Notes under the pieces: model-generated
The model's database searches: none
Seen by the model: only the letters and a program-made list of their open reading frames with translations
Told to the model about the DNA's origin: nothing
Assembly: GCF_001644645.1 (NCBI RefSeq)
Contig: NZ_CP011390.1
Coordinates: forward strand, 5,597,501 to 5,661,500
DNA from: Flavisolibacter tropicus
GTDB taxonomy: Bacteria > Bacteroidota > Bacteroidia > Chitinophagales > Chitinophagaceae
Direction of reading: 5' to 3'
Length of the DNA: 64,000 nucleotides
Made by a program: the position numbers and the translations under genes
Shown here: one piece after another, positions 9,562 to 18,717 of the stretch
How positions within the stretch are numbered: the stretch's first letter is position 1
Layout: each line of letters starts with the position of its first letter

Positions 9562-11778
9562 ATGAAAAAGCTATCCATCCTTCTTTTCAGCTTCACGTTT
9601 GGGTTAACCGCGTTTTCCCAAACGTCAAGAGCTTTGATCATTGGTATAGATACGTATAAGCCTGAAAATGAAGCGGCTGTTAATACGGAGAGAATGTCTT
9701 GGCCTAACCTGGACGGATGTGTCAACGATGCCTCCTCTATGAAGGACCTGGTGACGGCTAAATATGCTTTTCCTGCAGCTAATATCGTAACGCTATATAA
9801 TGACAAGGCAAACCGGGAAAATATCATTAACCAGCTTAAAAAATTGATTAGTGAGTCCAAAAAGGGGGATGTGGTATTTATTTATTACGCTGGCCATGGC
9901 AGCCAGATGTATAACTCCCTTTCCAAAGAGGCGGATAAAAAAGATGAAACGATTGTTCCTTCCGATGCCTATAAAGGGGCTGCTGATATCCGTGATAAAG
10001 AACTGGCGGCCTATTTCAACCAATTAGTTGATAAAGGTGTTGTTCTGACAGTGATTTTTGACAGTTGCCACAGTGGCTCGGTTGGGCGTGGACTACTTAC
10101 TGATCCTCCAAAAGTTCGTTTTATTGAAGAAAATACGCAGGATGCAAAAGATGCTTCTGAGCCTATAAGACCAGAGTCTCGCGGCGCTATGATCTTTTCG
10201 GCTGCACAAGATTTTGAATTTGCAAAAGAGCAACGCGATGAGAACAACATTCCTCACGGCGCCTTCACTGTAGCTTTATTGAAAGCCTTACAGCAACAAT
10301 CTCCTGATGCTTCCGTATCAAGTATCTATTCCAGTGTAACAGCCATTATGAAATATTATGGAAAGACACAGGAACCAGTTCTGGCCGCTAATGAGGCTCG
10401 CAGAGCAGGTACTTTATTTGGCTTAGCAAAAGGGGCGGTAAAAAACAAGCTGACCATAGCTTCCAGCAAAATAGAGGCTGAGGGTGTAGAACTTCAGGGT
10501 GGTTTTGCATTTGGATTAGCAGAAGGTGTTAAGCTGGCATCACTGAATTCAACAGATACGCTTGAGATCATACAAATGCGTGGTGCTAATAAAAGTCTTG
10601 CTAAGGTATTGACCGGCGTACCGAAAAATATTAAGCCAGGTACATTATTTGAAGTGATCAACTGGGCCTCCAGCAAAGCCCCGGCTTTAAAAGTCTATGT
10701 ACCTGCAAATGGAGTGAATGAAGCACAACTTCAAGGATTTGTAAAAAATGTTGGAACCAATAAAAGTCTGAAACTAGTTGGAGATATTACAAAGGAGATA
10801 CCTAATACTATCTATACATACGACGGAAGTCAATGGTATGCTTCTGATGCTAAAGCTGGAAAAAAGGCTGTGGGAGCAATGCCTACAAATGCAGCCTTCA
10901 AATCTTCGTCTAGCAGTGCTTCCAGCGCTTTTATCAACCTGCCACCTTCTGCCCAATTGGTCAAGGCATTTGAAAACAAATTCAAAAGTTTTGACAACAT
11001 TGTAGTGGTTAATCGTCCAGAAGAATCACAATATACATTGGTAGGTAGTCTCTTAGATGGTAACAAGCTAGGGTATGCGTTGGTCAAAAGCCAGGTTACT
11101 GTTCAAGATACAACTGAAAGTCTCCCTGCACGTACGGACTTTGTTGTGTATGATGGAAGCGAGGCGTCTGCTACAGTCGTTGCGGAAAAACTGTCTGAGT
11201 ACGCTTTCCGTATTGCCAAAATCAGAGACTGGCTAATGCTTTCAGCACCAAGCGGTGGACAAAACAAGTTTCCTTTTAAATTAGGTTTCAGACATTTTAC
11301 CTCTCAACAGCCTTTAACAACTGATAAAGTAAAGGTTAACGATACACTTTCCATTTATTTCGAAGCCGAAAAGGATTATTCAGAATGGAACCGAAAGAAA
11401 AGATATATATATGTATTTAATATTGACAGCAAGGGCAAAATGAGCCTGTTGTATCCTAGCCTGGAAAGTGGAAACGTAGAAAATCGCATGCCTGCTACAA
11501 ACGATGACGGGAACCCTGTAGAAAAGACGCACCTGGCTGACATCCTAATTACTCCGCCTGCTGGAGCTGATAACTATTTCCTCCTGGCCTCGGAAGAAGC
11601 GATCAGCAACTTAAGTGCATTTGAGCAGGAAGGCGTATTAAGTAGAGGAAACGATAATACAAAGGGTAAAGGCAATCCACTGGAGTCGCTATTGTTTACC
11701 GGCTCAAAAACACGTAACAAGGTTATAACACCGGTGAACTGGTCAATATTTAAACTTGTTCTTCGTACTGCCGAATAA
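9562..11778 (+). CDS. Secreted metacaspase-like protease with C-terminal DUF4384
   Basis: 738 residues. A signal peptide ends near TAFSQ (residue 20). The metacaspase domain (about 22-285) shows ALIIGIDTY, catalytic His112 in YYAGHGSQ and Cys169 in IFDSCHSGS, the classic type I metacaspase spacing. The C-terminal part (about 600-720) matches DUF4384: YIYVFNIDSKGKMSLLYPS and ITPPAGADNYFLLAS. The middle is unassigned and may be a linker or carbohydrate/protein-binding region. Known: DUF4384 often accompanies secreted caspases. It begins a second block of genes (CHASE2, secreted TPR protein, lipoprotein) with very tight spacing, which suggests one transcript. Confidence 0.88.
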   Translation: MKKLSILLFSFTFGLTAFSQTSRALIIGIDTYKPENEAAVNTERMSWPNLDGCVNDASSMKDLVTAKYAFPAANIVTLYNDKANRENIINQLKKLISESKKGDVVFIYYAGHGSQMYNSLSKEADKKDETIVPSDAYKGAADIRDKELAAYFNQLVDKGVVLTVIFDSCHSGSVGRGLLTDPPKVRFIEENTQDAKDASEPIRPESRGAMIFSAAQDFEFAKEQRDENNIPHGAFTVALLKALQQQSPDASVSSIYSSVTAIMKYYGKTQEPVLAANEARRAGTLFGLAKGAVKNKLTIASSKIEAEGVELQGGFAFGLAEGVKLASLNSTDTLEIIQMRGANKSLAKVLTGVPKNIKPGTLFEVINWASSKAPALKVYVPANGVNEAQLQGFVKNVGTNKSLKLVGDITKEIPNTIYTYDGSQWYASDAKAGKKAVGAMPTNAAFKSSSSSASSAFINLPPSAQLVKAFENKFKSFDNIVVVNRPEESQYTLVGSLLDGNKLGYALVKSQVTVQDTTESLPARTDFVVYDGSEASATVVAEKLSEYAFRIAKIRDWLMLSAPSGGQNKFPFKLGFRHFTSQQPLTTDKVKVNDTLSIYFEAEKDYSEWNRKKRYIYVFNIDSKGKMSLLYPSLESGNVENRMPATNDDGNPVEKTHLADILITPPAGADNYFLLASEEAISNLSAFEQEGVLSRGNDNTKGKGNPLESLLFTGSKTRNKVITPVNWSIFKLVLRTAE

Positions 11779-11811
11779 GTCATATCTCGTACCACTGATT
11801 AAAAAGCATTG

Positions 11812-12993
11812 ATGTTTAACTATCTATTCAAAAAAGACACACTGCTGGCTACTATAGCAGTGTTTTTTATAATGGGCCTATTATCACTGTTGCCCATTAA
11901 TACACATGTATTGGATCCTATTAAGTTTGCTTTGCAGGACTTTGACTATAACGATCTGGCCTATTCGCGCATGGGTAAGAACAGAGAAACCCCTATCGAT
12001 ACCAATATCGTAATCGTAAATATTGGAAATGCCGGTAGGCAAGAAATTGCTGCCATGATCCAAAAGGTAAATGAGCAACACCCCAAAGTAATAGGAGTGG
12101 ACGTCTTATTCAACGCTCCAAAAGGAGAGGCAGAAGATTCCTTACTAAAAGCGCAGATTACCAATAATCCTAAGGTTGTTTTGGCATATAATCTACATTC
12201 AAATGGAGAGGCAATCTCTCATGAAGGATTTTTATATGGTCAGGCACCAAATAAAGGTTTTGCCAATTTTATAGGCGAAGAAGGTGGTGTGATCAGACAC
12301 TTTGCACCTACTATGAATCAAGGATCAAATGATTATTCCTTCTTTGCTGCTTCCATTGCAAAAGTTGCCGACCCACAAGGGTATCAAGAACTGAAAAGCC
12401 GCCATCAACCCATAGAGATTATTAATTATACCCACACTTCTGAAAAGTTTGTAGTTGTTGATGGCCAAGAGTTGTTAAATGGAGAGATCAATAGTGTTTC
12501 ATTAGCCAATAAAGTAGTCTTATTAGGATTCGTTTCTTCTGAAGAGGGTAGTGTGCTTGACAGGCATTTTACACCCATGAATAAGAATTCCTTTGGAAAA
12601 ACCTTACCGGATATGGAAGGGGTTTTTGTACATGCCAATATCATTCGTATGATCCTGGATAAGGACTACATTCGTAAAGTGCCGGCATGGATTACCTGGA
12701 CACTTGCCTTTTTACTATGCTGGCTGCACATGAGTCTTTTCATCAAGTATTACCTGGAAAGACATCTTTGGTTCCACCTGGTGGCTAAAACCGCACAACT
12801 ATTTTCGGCTATACTTTTTGTTTACCTGGCTTTATTGTTCTTTTATAAGTTCGATACAAAGGTTAACCTTACGCCTTCATTAGTGGCCATTATACTGGCT
12901 GTTGATGTCCTTTATTTTTATGAAGCCTTCTGTACATGGTTGAATAAAAAGTATCATTATAAATCGGTATTTGCTCATGCTAAACATCATTAA
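11812..12993 (+). CDS. CHASE2-domain membrane sensor protein
   Basis: 393 residues from the ATG at 11812 (a TTG 3 bases upstream is less likely). One N-terminal membrane helix (LLATIAVFFIMGLLSLLP) precedes an extracytoplasmic CHASE2 domain (about 40-290; markers FALQDFDYNDLAYSR, IVNIG, VIGVDVLF, ANIIRMIL). Three membrane helices follow at the C-terminus (about 297-385). Known: CHASE2 is an extracellular sensing domain, normally joined to a kinase, cyclase or diguanylate cyclase. Here no output domain follows, so the protein must signal through a partner. It lies 33 bases after the DUF4384 caspase, and the next ATG abuts its stop codon. Confidence 0.88.
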   Translation: MFNYLFKKDTLLATIAVFFIMGLLSLLPINTHVLDPIKFALQDFDYNDLAYSRMGKNRETPIDTNIVIVNIGNAGRQEIAAMIQKVNEQHPKVIGVDVLFNAPKGEAEDSLLKAQITNNPKVVLAYNLHSNGEAISHEGFLYGQAPNKGFANFIGEEGGVIRHFAPTMNQGSNDYSFFAASIAKVADPQGYQELKSRHQPIEIINYTHTSEKFVVVDGQELLNGEINSVSLANKVVLLGFVSSEEGSVLDRHFTPMNKNSFGKTLPDMEGVFVHANIIRMILDKDYIRKVPAWITWTLAFLLCWLHMSLFIKYYLERHLWFHLVAKTAQLFSAILFVYLALLFFYKFDTKVNLTPSLVAIILAVDVLYFYEAFCTWLNKKYHYKSVFAHAKHH

Positions 12994-13863
12994 ATGAAAA
13001 ACATACTTCTTTGGATATTTCTCTTCGCTTCAATGATCGTGCACGCACAGGATGCTGAGTTTATCGTCTATTTTACCAAGGGTAAGGTTCTGAAAACAGT
13101 AAACGGGAGCAAAGCGCTTCAAAAAGGTGATCGCCTGGGCAGAGCTGATGTGTTACAAGTGCCGGACAAGGCTGAAGTGGTGCTGATCTGCAAAAGCTAC
13201 AATACCGTGCGCATTAAGGCCAAAGGCCGTTATACTGTACAAAGCTTGTTATCTCAATGCAACCAAGCGAAAACTTCGTTTTCAAGTTCCTATTTCCATT
13301 ACATATGGGATGAACTAACGCACGTTCATGGCTCACCGGAGAAAGATCCTTTGAAATATATGCACAATACAGGTGCCGTAAGCAGGGGCTGCGCTATGGT
13401 GCAAACAAGCCTACCGGTTGATACGGTACATTATGTTTCCGGCCAATTGCCTATTTACTTCAAAACAGCGCATAGGCGGCCACACGTTAGTGTATACAAC
13501 GATATTCAGGAAGGCGCTTTATTAGTAAAGGAAACGTTGGGTAACGATCCTATACAAATGGACTGGTTAATGACAAAACTGAAAGGTGAGGGAGAGTATT
13601 ACTGGCAAATAACGGATGCCGATGGTACCAGTTGTGAGCGCAACTACTTACGTGTATGGAATGGCCGTGAATACCAGGCGGCTGTTGCCCAATTGTTAGC
13701 CTCTGTTATTACTACAGAGCCTGCCGAAACGGCTTATATGAAAGGTTATTTGCTGGAAGAGAAACATTTTTTAGCAGAAGCCTTTAAATATTATCAGCAA
13801 GCTGCAAAACTGAATTCAAACAACACGATCTATAAAAAAACATTACTGAGATTTTATGAATAA
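12994..13863 (+). CDS. Secreted protein of unknown function with C-terminal TPR-like helices
   Basis: 289 residues. A signal peptide ends near MIVHAQ. An SH3/FecR-like beta-rich segment follows (FTKGKVLKTVNG, ALQKGDRLGRADVLQV, AEVVLICKSYNTVRIKAKGRY). The last 45 residues form a TPR-like hairpin (AYMKGYLLEEKHFLAEAFKYYQQ). The start abuts the CHASE2 stop with no gap, so the two are translationally linked. Its size, signal peptide and helical tail resemble the DUF928 proteins found with CHASE2 and CHAT genes in cyanobacteria, but this is an analogy of layout; homology is not shown. Inferred role: periplasmic partner of the CHASE2 sensor. Confidence 0.7.
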   Translation: MKNILLWIFLFASMIVHAQDAEFIVYFTKGKVLKTVNGSKALQKGDRLGRADVLQVPDKAEVVLICKSYNTVRIKAKGRYTVQSLLSQCNQAKTSFSSSYFHYIWDELTHVHGSPEKDPLKYMHNTGAVSRGCAMVQTSLPVDTVHYVSGQLPIYFKTAHRRPHVSVYNDIQEGALLVKETLGNDPIQMDWLMTKLKGEGEYYWQITDADGTSCERNYLRVWNGREYQAAVAQLLASVITTEPAETAYMKGYLLEEKHFLAEAFKYYQQAAKLNSNNTIYKKTLLRFYE

Positions 13864-14794
13864 GCATATCTGTTCCCTGGCCACCATTTCATTGATGGCC
13901 TTTTCATTGGCTGGTTGTATTGGTTCCAAATTGGGGTCAGCCAATAACAAAGAAAAAGTGCAAATGAATATCAAAGAGAAAGTTGATGTGATTGACTATG
14001 CACTTCTTAAAGAGCAAACGGTGCCTAGCTTTGCTAGCAGAGGCCAGTCTAGAGGACCAATGACCGGGCTTACACTAGGGGCGGTATCACTGGCTACCAA
14101 TGCGGTGAAACAAATGATAGCTAAGGATAAAAAGAAATATACGGCCGAATATGATTATGCCTTAACTGACCTATACTTCTATGACCAGCTATCAACGGAA
14201 AATCCATTTGACCCCATTGGTATGCAGTTCAGTGGCTTCCGCCTGGTGCGCACCTTTCAAAATAAAGGAGTAACCGATACGGCTATGATTGCCGATTTTG
14301 AGTTGGATGCTACTAACCCTTATGAGATCATCAACAATTCCATCTTCCGTCTTAAGCTAAAAAGCCTGCAGTTGAATTATGCTAAAGCAAAAGTGCCAGC
14401 GAATAATAAGCTACTGAATATGGATTTTGAGATCAGCTTTCATACTTCTTATGTAAACGGACAGGGCGTTCTATTTAAGAACATTGAGTTGGGTAAGTTT
14501 TACTTTTTCTTACGTAAAGCACCCTTAGATAAAAATGAGGAGGGGTATACTGCCTATTTTGAGAAGTTAAAAGGAAAAAAGCTGGAAGGACAAAGCTTTA
14601 TCGTACCTCGTTCTTTTGGTTATCACATGTCTAATTCCAACACGGTGGAGCCCGCTTATAGCCAAGGCGCTTATACGATCCAGGTTAAAGTGAAGGAAAG
14701 TTCTAAAAACACTTTCGTAAACCAGATGATCATTGATAATTCAAATAAGCTGGTAGATGCACTGGGCGATCAGTTAAAGAAGAAGCTGAAGTAA
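13856..14794 (+). CDS. Lipoprotein of unknown function
   Basis: 312 residues starting 8 bases inside the previous gene. A lipobox (SLAGC) at the end of the signal sequence predicts a membrane-anchored lipoprotein. After it comes a short disordered stretch with the double motif ASRGQSRG, then a region rich in beta strands (TAEYDYALTDLYFYDQL) and an amphipathic C-terminus. No family was recognised. Overlap with the preceding gene shows it belongs to the CHASE2/caspase transcript. The SRG motifs recur in neighbouring secreted proteins (see findings). Confidence 0.7.
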   Translation: MNKHICSLATISLMAFSLAGCIGSKLGSANNKEKVQMNIKEKVDVIDYALLKEQTVPSFASRGQSRGPMTGLTLGAVSLATNAVKQMIAKDKKKYTAEYDYALTDLYFYDQLSTENPFDPIGMQFSGFRLVRTFQNKGVTDTAMIADFELDATNPYEIINNSIFRLKLKSLQLNYAKAKVPANNKLLNMDFEISFHTSYVNGQGVLFKNIELGKFYFFLRKAPLDKNEEGYTAYFEKLKGKKLEGQSFIVPRSFGYHMSNSNTVEPAYSQGAYTIQVKVKESSKNTFVNQMIIDNSNKLVDALGDQLKKKLK

Positions 14795-15050
14795 TACCAA
14801 TAAGTGATCTAGGCATATTTCTGTTGCAAGCTTCTTTATAATCGTTTTGTTTATTGTGTGTAAGAGCAGGAATTAGTATAGCGATACGACATAACCGAAA
14901 AGCAAAAGGCATTGATGTTTAAAAAGAAGCAATAATGATCATCAGATGTATGTTAGTGATTTTTACCAGAAGGAATGAGGTCGGCACCAGTAGATAGGGT
15001 AGGTGAGAAGTCTGAATTTGACTAACAATCGCGTTCATCTTTAATGTTGT
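14795..15050. other. Gap without a recognised gene
   Basis: About 256 bases between the lipoprotein gene and a terminator. The only thing of note is AAAAGGCATTGATGTTTAA near 14904, almost the same as the sequence spanning the CHASE2 start codon (11802-11820). Its frame stops after five codons. Confidence 0.4.
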
Positions 15051-15089
15051 ATAAATAAAAAGGCTGCCCAAGGCAGCCTTTTTATTTAT
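15051..15089. terminator. Bidirectional intrinsic terminator
   Basis: A near-perfect inverted repeat, AAAAAGGCTGCC-CAA-GGCAGCCTTTTT, sits in symmetric AT flanks (ATAAATA on the left, TATTTAT on the right). Runs of A and T on both sides allow termination in either direction. It lies between the lipoprotein gene (plus) and the small secreted protein gene (minus). Confidence 0.88.
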
Positions 15090-15108
15090 AATGCTAGATC
15101 AAATTTAA

Positions 15109-15528
15109 TTAATCTGCAGTAGAATACTTTAAGTTAAAGATATAGCTAGATCTGCAGTCTCCTGAAGCAGACCATTCTGTAGTACCGCCTGTAGAAACAC
15201 AATAAATAGTAGTGTAGCCACTTCCTACAGTAACTGTGCCTTTACCATACGCGTCTACTGTGCCTCTGTAGGTTCCGTCTACATAAACTTTAACATACAA
15301 ACCAGTGTAGTTATCGAATGTTACAGAACAAGATGCACCTCTGCTCTTTTCTACTGGATTATCAGTAGTAGGAACATCGGATTTAATGTTTGGATTAGCA
15401 CCGCGGCTAGCTTCCACTTTCTTTCCGATAACATCAATTTTTTTAACTCCTTTAGATTGTGCCTGGCTGCTTAATGCGGTGAAAAGTACGGCAAGAAGCA
15501 TGAAAACTGATAATGTAACTTTCTTCAT
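15109..15528 (-). CDS. Small secreted protein with two SRGA motifs
   Basis: 139 residues from the ATG at 15528. A longer frame runs upstream, but this start fits the promoter and the signal peptide (LLAVLFTALSSQAQ). After a basic segment (KGVKKIDVIGKK) come two copies of SRGA (residues 41-44 and 62-65), spaced by a flexible acidic/Pro stretch. A beta-rich C-terminal domain follows with Cys67, Cys110 and Cys125, which may form a disulfide (motifs GLYVKVYVDGTYRGT, WSASGDC). No family was recognised. It has its own strong promoter, which suggests high expression. Inferred: it could be a target of the neighbouring Arg-specific caspases. Confidence 0.8.
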   Translation of the reverse strand: MKKVTLSVFMLLAVLFTALSSQAQSKGVKKIDVIGKKVEASRGANPNIKSDVPTTDNPVEKSRGASCSVTFDNYTGLYVKVYVDGTYRGTVDAYGKGTVTVGSGYTTIYCVSTGGTTEWSASGDCRSSYIFNLKYSTAD

Positions 15529-15548
15529 AAGCTTGATTTGATTAAGCG

Positions 15549-15580
15549 CAAATGTATCCGTGCAGTGTGATAAAAACAAT
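15549..15580 (-). promoter_or_regulatory. Bacteroidota-type promoter for the small secreted protein
   Basis: On the minus strand, TACATTTG (15549-15556) matches the TAnnTTTG element and ATTG (15577-15580) lies 20 bases upstream, the normal distance for the -33 TTG. Transcription would begin a few bases before the ATG at 15528, giving a very short leader. Confidence 0.75.
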
Positions 15581-15765
15581 ATTTCTAAGTAGTATTTTTT
15601 GAACATCCTTAATGAAATTGCTTTAAATCATTGTCAGTGAATAACATCTCTTTTTTGTGGTTAATAAAATGTCGTGTAATTATTACGGTTTACGCATCAA
15701 ATATGACATAGTCATTTATATAATAAAATACCTAGAGGAGGGTATTTTCTATTTCTGTTCATTTA

Positions 15766-17712
15766 ATGTCTAAACAAAAGCTACTTTTATTTGCTATTGC
15801 TTCCATGGCTAGAACTGCTTTATACTTTTTTCGCTCCCTGATTCTGCTACTTCTTTTTATGTTGATGGCGAAGCCTGCTGCTGCGCGCATTACATTATCC
15901 TTAAATGGGCAGGAGCTTTCCTTTCAGCAGATGCCTGTTGGATGGGTATTCGATTCTTCTGAGAATAGAGAGATTGAACGCTGGCGGCGAATAAGCACTG
16001 AAATGGAGTACTTAGATGCCAGCAATCTAAAAATGAGCTATGCTCCAGGGATGTACTGGCTGTACTTGGATTTGAGCAAACTACCTACCTCAGATTCGGT
16101 GCTTTATTTGGAGGTTAGAAATCCGCATATCAATTACTTGGGTGCCTGGTTACTTTCAGGTTCTACAGTTGTAAAGCAATATGCACTAACTGGCGACCAT
16201 ATGCCTTTTGAAACCCGTAATGTCAATCACAGCCAGTTTGTGTATAAACTGAACCTGCAGAACAGGAACAATCTGCAGTTAGTGTTATTGATAGACAAAC
16301 GTTATGAACAACTTCACCTGCCCCTTAATTTTTATAATGAATATGGATTTATAAAATACCAGCGTAATGCTAACCTTTTGGCAGGCCTTTTTATAGGAGT
16401 TCTCGTGTTTATCCTGCTATTTACACTATTCTTATATTTTAACATCCGGGAGAAACTATACGTTTACTATGCGTTATACGTATTAATGGTGACAGGTTAT
16501 ATTTTCAGTGACCTGGGTTTTTCGTTCATGTACTTTTATCCAGATCTGCCTTCTATTGCTGATTTTTCTCGTCCCATTACATTATCACTAGCTCCCATAT
16601 TTTATATTTTGTTCAGCCGGAGTCTCCTTCATGTTAAAGTGCATTTTCCCAAAATGTACCGGTTTACGAATTACTTTCTTCTGTTTTTTGTTGCCTGCTT
16701 CATTGTGGGCTTTGGGATTCCCAATGCAGGTACTGTACGTACCTTCTGGTTGATTTTCATGCAGGTGATGATGCTTATTTCCATTCTCACTGTTTTTATT
16801 TTTTCAATTGCTTCCCTCCGGCGCGGCATAAAATATTCTGTCTATATTATAATCGCTACGCTAATATTTACCCTCTTTACGCAGATTTACATGCAGTACA
16901 TAACGGGTAATCTGCAGGATATTTTTTTAACCCGAAATGCAGTAAACATCGGTTTTTCTATTGAGCTGATCCTACTTAGCCTGGCGCTTTCCATACGTTT
17001 TAAAAATTATAAACTGGAAGCCGAAGAACTCCTGGTAAGACTGAACAAACAGCAGGAAAATATTTTCAAAACCATCAGTAACCATCAGGAGCAGGAGATG
17101 AAGCGGCTTTCACATCTTCTACATGATTCGGTAGGCGCTGGTTTGTCTTCCATTAAATTTAACCTGGAGGTGGTGAGCAATGAGCCCGTACAGAATGCGG
17201 CTATTTTAAAAAGCACCATTGAAGATGTATCAACACTTACAGACGAGATCAGAAGTATATCGCATACGCTTTCTCCATTGCTGCTTCAAAAGAAGGGATT
17301 ACTCAATGGGCTAAAGCACTTGACAGACAGGTATAACCGCACCGGGAAGATAAAAATTTGGATTGAATCAATTGGTAGCCAGGATAGTGCATCGTTCCAG
17401 AATGAACTGCTTATTTTCCGGATTGTACAGGAGCTGCTACAAAACGTGATCAAGCATGCTGGTGCTACAGAAGTGATGATCCAATTGATTATTGAACCCC
17501 AGATTATTTCAGTGCTGGTGGAAGACAATGGCAAGGGTTTCAACAAAGCTGACATAAAGGATGGTCTGGGCTTTACCCAGATTAAGGAATTAGCTACATT
17601 TGTAAAAGGACGTTTTGAAGTGCGCAGTGAGATCAATAATGGATGCAGTGTATCTATAGAATTCCCGAACATACCAAATGAAACAACAGATAAGAGTGCT
17701 ACTGGCGGATGA
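15766..17712 (+). CDS. 7TMR-DISM sensor histidine kinase
   Basis: 648 residues. After a signal-like N-terminus comes an extracytoplasmic 7TMR-DISMED2-like domain (about 40-195; MYWLYLDLS). Seven membrane helices span about 200-420. A HisKA_3 domain follows with phospho-acceptor His453 in LLHDSVGAGLSSIKF, and then an HATPase domain with the N box ELLQNVIKHAGA and G box VEDNGKGFN. Met14 (15805) is an alternative start. Known: this family senses external ligands, often carbohydrates, and pairs with NarL-type regulators. Its gene overlaps the response-regulator gene by 35 bases, so they form one two-component system. It lies next to the protease island but no direct link is visible. Confidence 0.92.
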   Translation: MSKQKLLLFAIASMARTALYFFRSLILLLLFMLMAKPAAARITLSLNGQELSFQQMPVGWVFDSSENREIERWRRISTEMEYLDASNLKMSYAPGMYWLYLDLSKLPTSDSVLYLEVRNPHINYLGAWLLSGSTVVKQYALTGDHMPFETRNVNHSQFVYKLNLQNRNNLQLVLLIDKRYEQLHLPLNFYNEYGFIKYQRNANLLAGLFIGVLVFILLFTLFLYFNIREKLYVYYALYVLMVTGYIFSDLGFSFMYFYPDLPSIADFSRPITLSLAPIFYILFSRSLLHVKVHFPKMYRFTNYFLLFFVACFIVGFGIPNAGTVRTFWLIFMQVMMLISILTVFIFSIASLRRGIKYSVYIIIATLIFTLFTQIYMQYITGNLQDIFLTRNAVNIGFSIELILLSLALSIRFKNYKLEAEELLVRLNKQQENIFKTISNHQEQEMKRLSHLLHDSVGAGLSSIKFNLEVVSNEPVQNAAILKSTIEDVSTLTDEIRSISHTLSPLLLQKKGLLNGLKHLTDRYNRTGKIKIWIESIGSQDSASFQNELLIFRIVQELLQNVIKHAGATEVMIQLIIEPQIISVLVEDNGKGFNKADIKDGLGFTQIKELATFVKGRFEVRSEINNGCSVSIEFPNIPNETTDKSATGG

Positions 17713-18310
17713 CCACCCTATGTTTCTTGACGGGGTAAGGAATGCCCTTTCCGCATTTGAAGATATTGAGCTGGTAGCTTTGTGTACAGACGGAGATGCC
17801 GTACTGGACTCGGTTAAAAAAGTGCCTGTAGATGTGGCTGTCCTCGACATTAATATGCCCTTGCAAAATGGTATAGCTCTGGCAAAGATCATCCGGAATG
17901 AATATTCGCATATCAAGGTAGTGTTTCTCACTATGTACCATCCTTCAACCTTGGGGAATGAAGGCATAAATAATTTTGCATTAGGTTACGTACTAAAGAA
18001 TTCCGGTAGCCAGGTATTATACGCAGCTATACAATCAGCGTTTAAAGGGCAACGCTATACAGACCCCAAATTAAAAGATGTGTTGCCAAACGAAAAACAT
18101 GAGGTATTTCCCGATGCTATTAAGCTTAGTCAAAGGGAAAAAGAGATCATCAAGCTGATTATAGAAGGAAAGGGTAGTAAAGAAATAGCGGACCTTCTTT
18201 TTTTAAGTGAACTAACGATTAGTACCCACCGTAAAAATATCAATCGTAAGTTGGGGGTGAGCAATCTTGCCACTCTTATGATCCGCGTGAGAGGGCTGGA
18301 CCTTGATTAA
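17678..18310 (+). CDS. LuxR/NarL-family response regulator
   Basis: 210 residues. The receiver domain (about 5-120) shows the acidic pair in LLADDHP, the phospho-acceptor Asp in VAVLDINMP, Thr in FLTMYHP and Lys in GYVLKNSG. The LuxR helix-turn-helix (about 148-205) shows LSQREKEIIKLIIEGKGSKE and LTISTHRKNINRKL. The start lies within the 3' end of the kinase gene, and translation is probably coupled. It should bind DNA in the cytoplasm when phosphorylated by the upstream kinase. Confidence 0.93.
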   Translation: MKQQIRVLLADDHPMFLDGVRNALSAFEDIELVALCTDGDAVLDSVKKVPVDVAVLDINMPLQNGIALAKIIRNEYSHIKVVFLTMYHPSTLGNEGINNFALGYVLKNSGSQVLYAAIQSAFKGQRYTDPKLKDVLPNEKHEVFPDAIKLSQREKEIIKLIIEGKGSKEIADLLFLSELTISTHRKNINRKLGVSNLATLMIRVRGLDLD

Positions 18311-18552
18311 ACCTCTTTACAGGATAGAACACTCTCTTGGAAGTTTGAAAACGCTCTCTTTTCCTTTGTTGTTGCTTATAACTCGGCTATACCGTATTAT
18401 TGAAATTCAAAGGGTTATTGTAAAATACCTACGATAGATCGCAGGTAGACCCACTCGATTTTCAAAACTGTATTTATTTGGTTGCGGGGCTGCTTATTAC
18501 TGCTCGGCAACTTGGAACCGCTACAGCTATCAGTGATTCATAGGCTGATTCA

Positions 18553-18717
18553 TTAACGAATTCTTCCTTGCTCATTTTCCAGTGCGGAACTGCGGGAACG
18601 GGGCCCTTTTACGCTGTTATCTGCAAACTTATAAGTAAAGTTGAGCCGCAGTTGCCTGGTTTCGTAATAGCCGTAGCTGCTTAAATAAAAGCCCTCAAAT
18701 TCTTGAACGGACCTTGA
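18553..18717 (-). pseudogene. C-terminal end of the receptor, cut off by an in-frame TAG
   Basis: Directly after the TAG at 18718-18720 the same minus-strand frame stays open for 54 codons to a TAA at 18553-18555. It encodes what looks like the missing end of the barrel: EGFYLSSYGYYETRQLRLNF, then TYKFADNSVKGPRSRSS. This is the usual last beta hairpin and basic tail of OMP_b-brl_3 proteins. Only one base change (probably CAG to TAG) separates it from the main frame. Confidence 0.8.
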
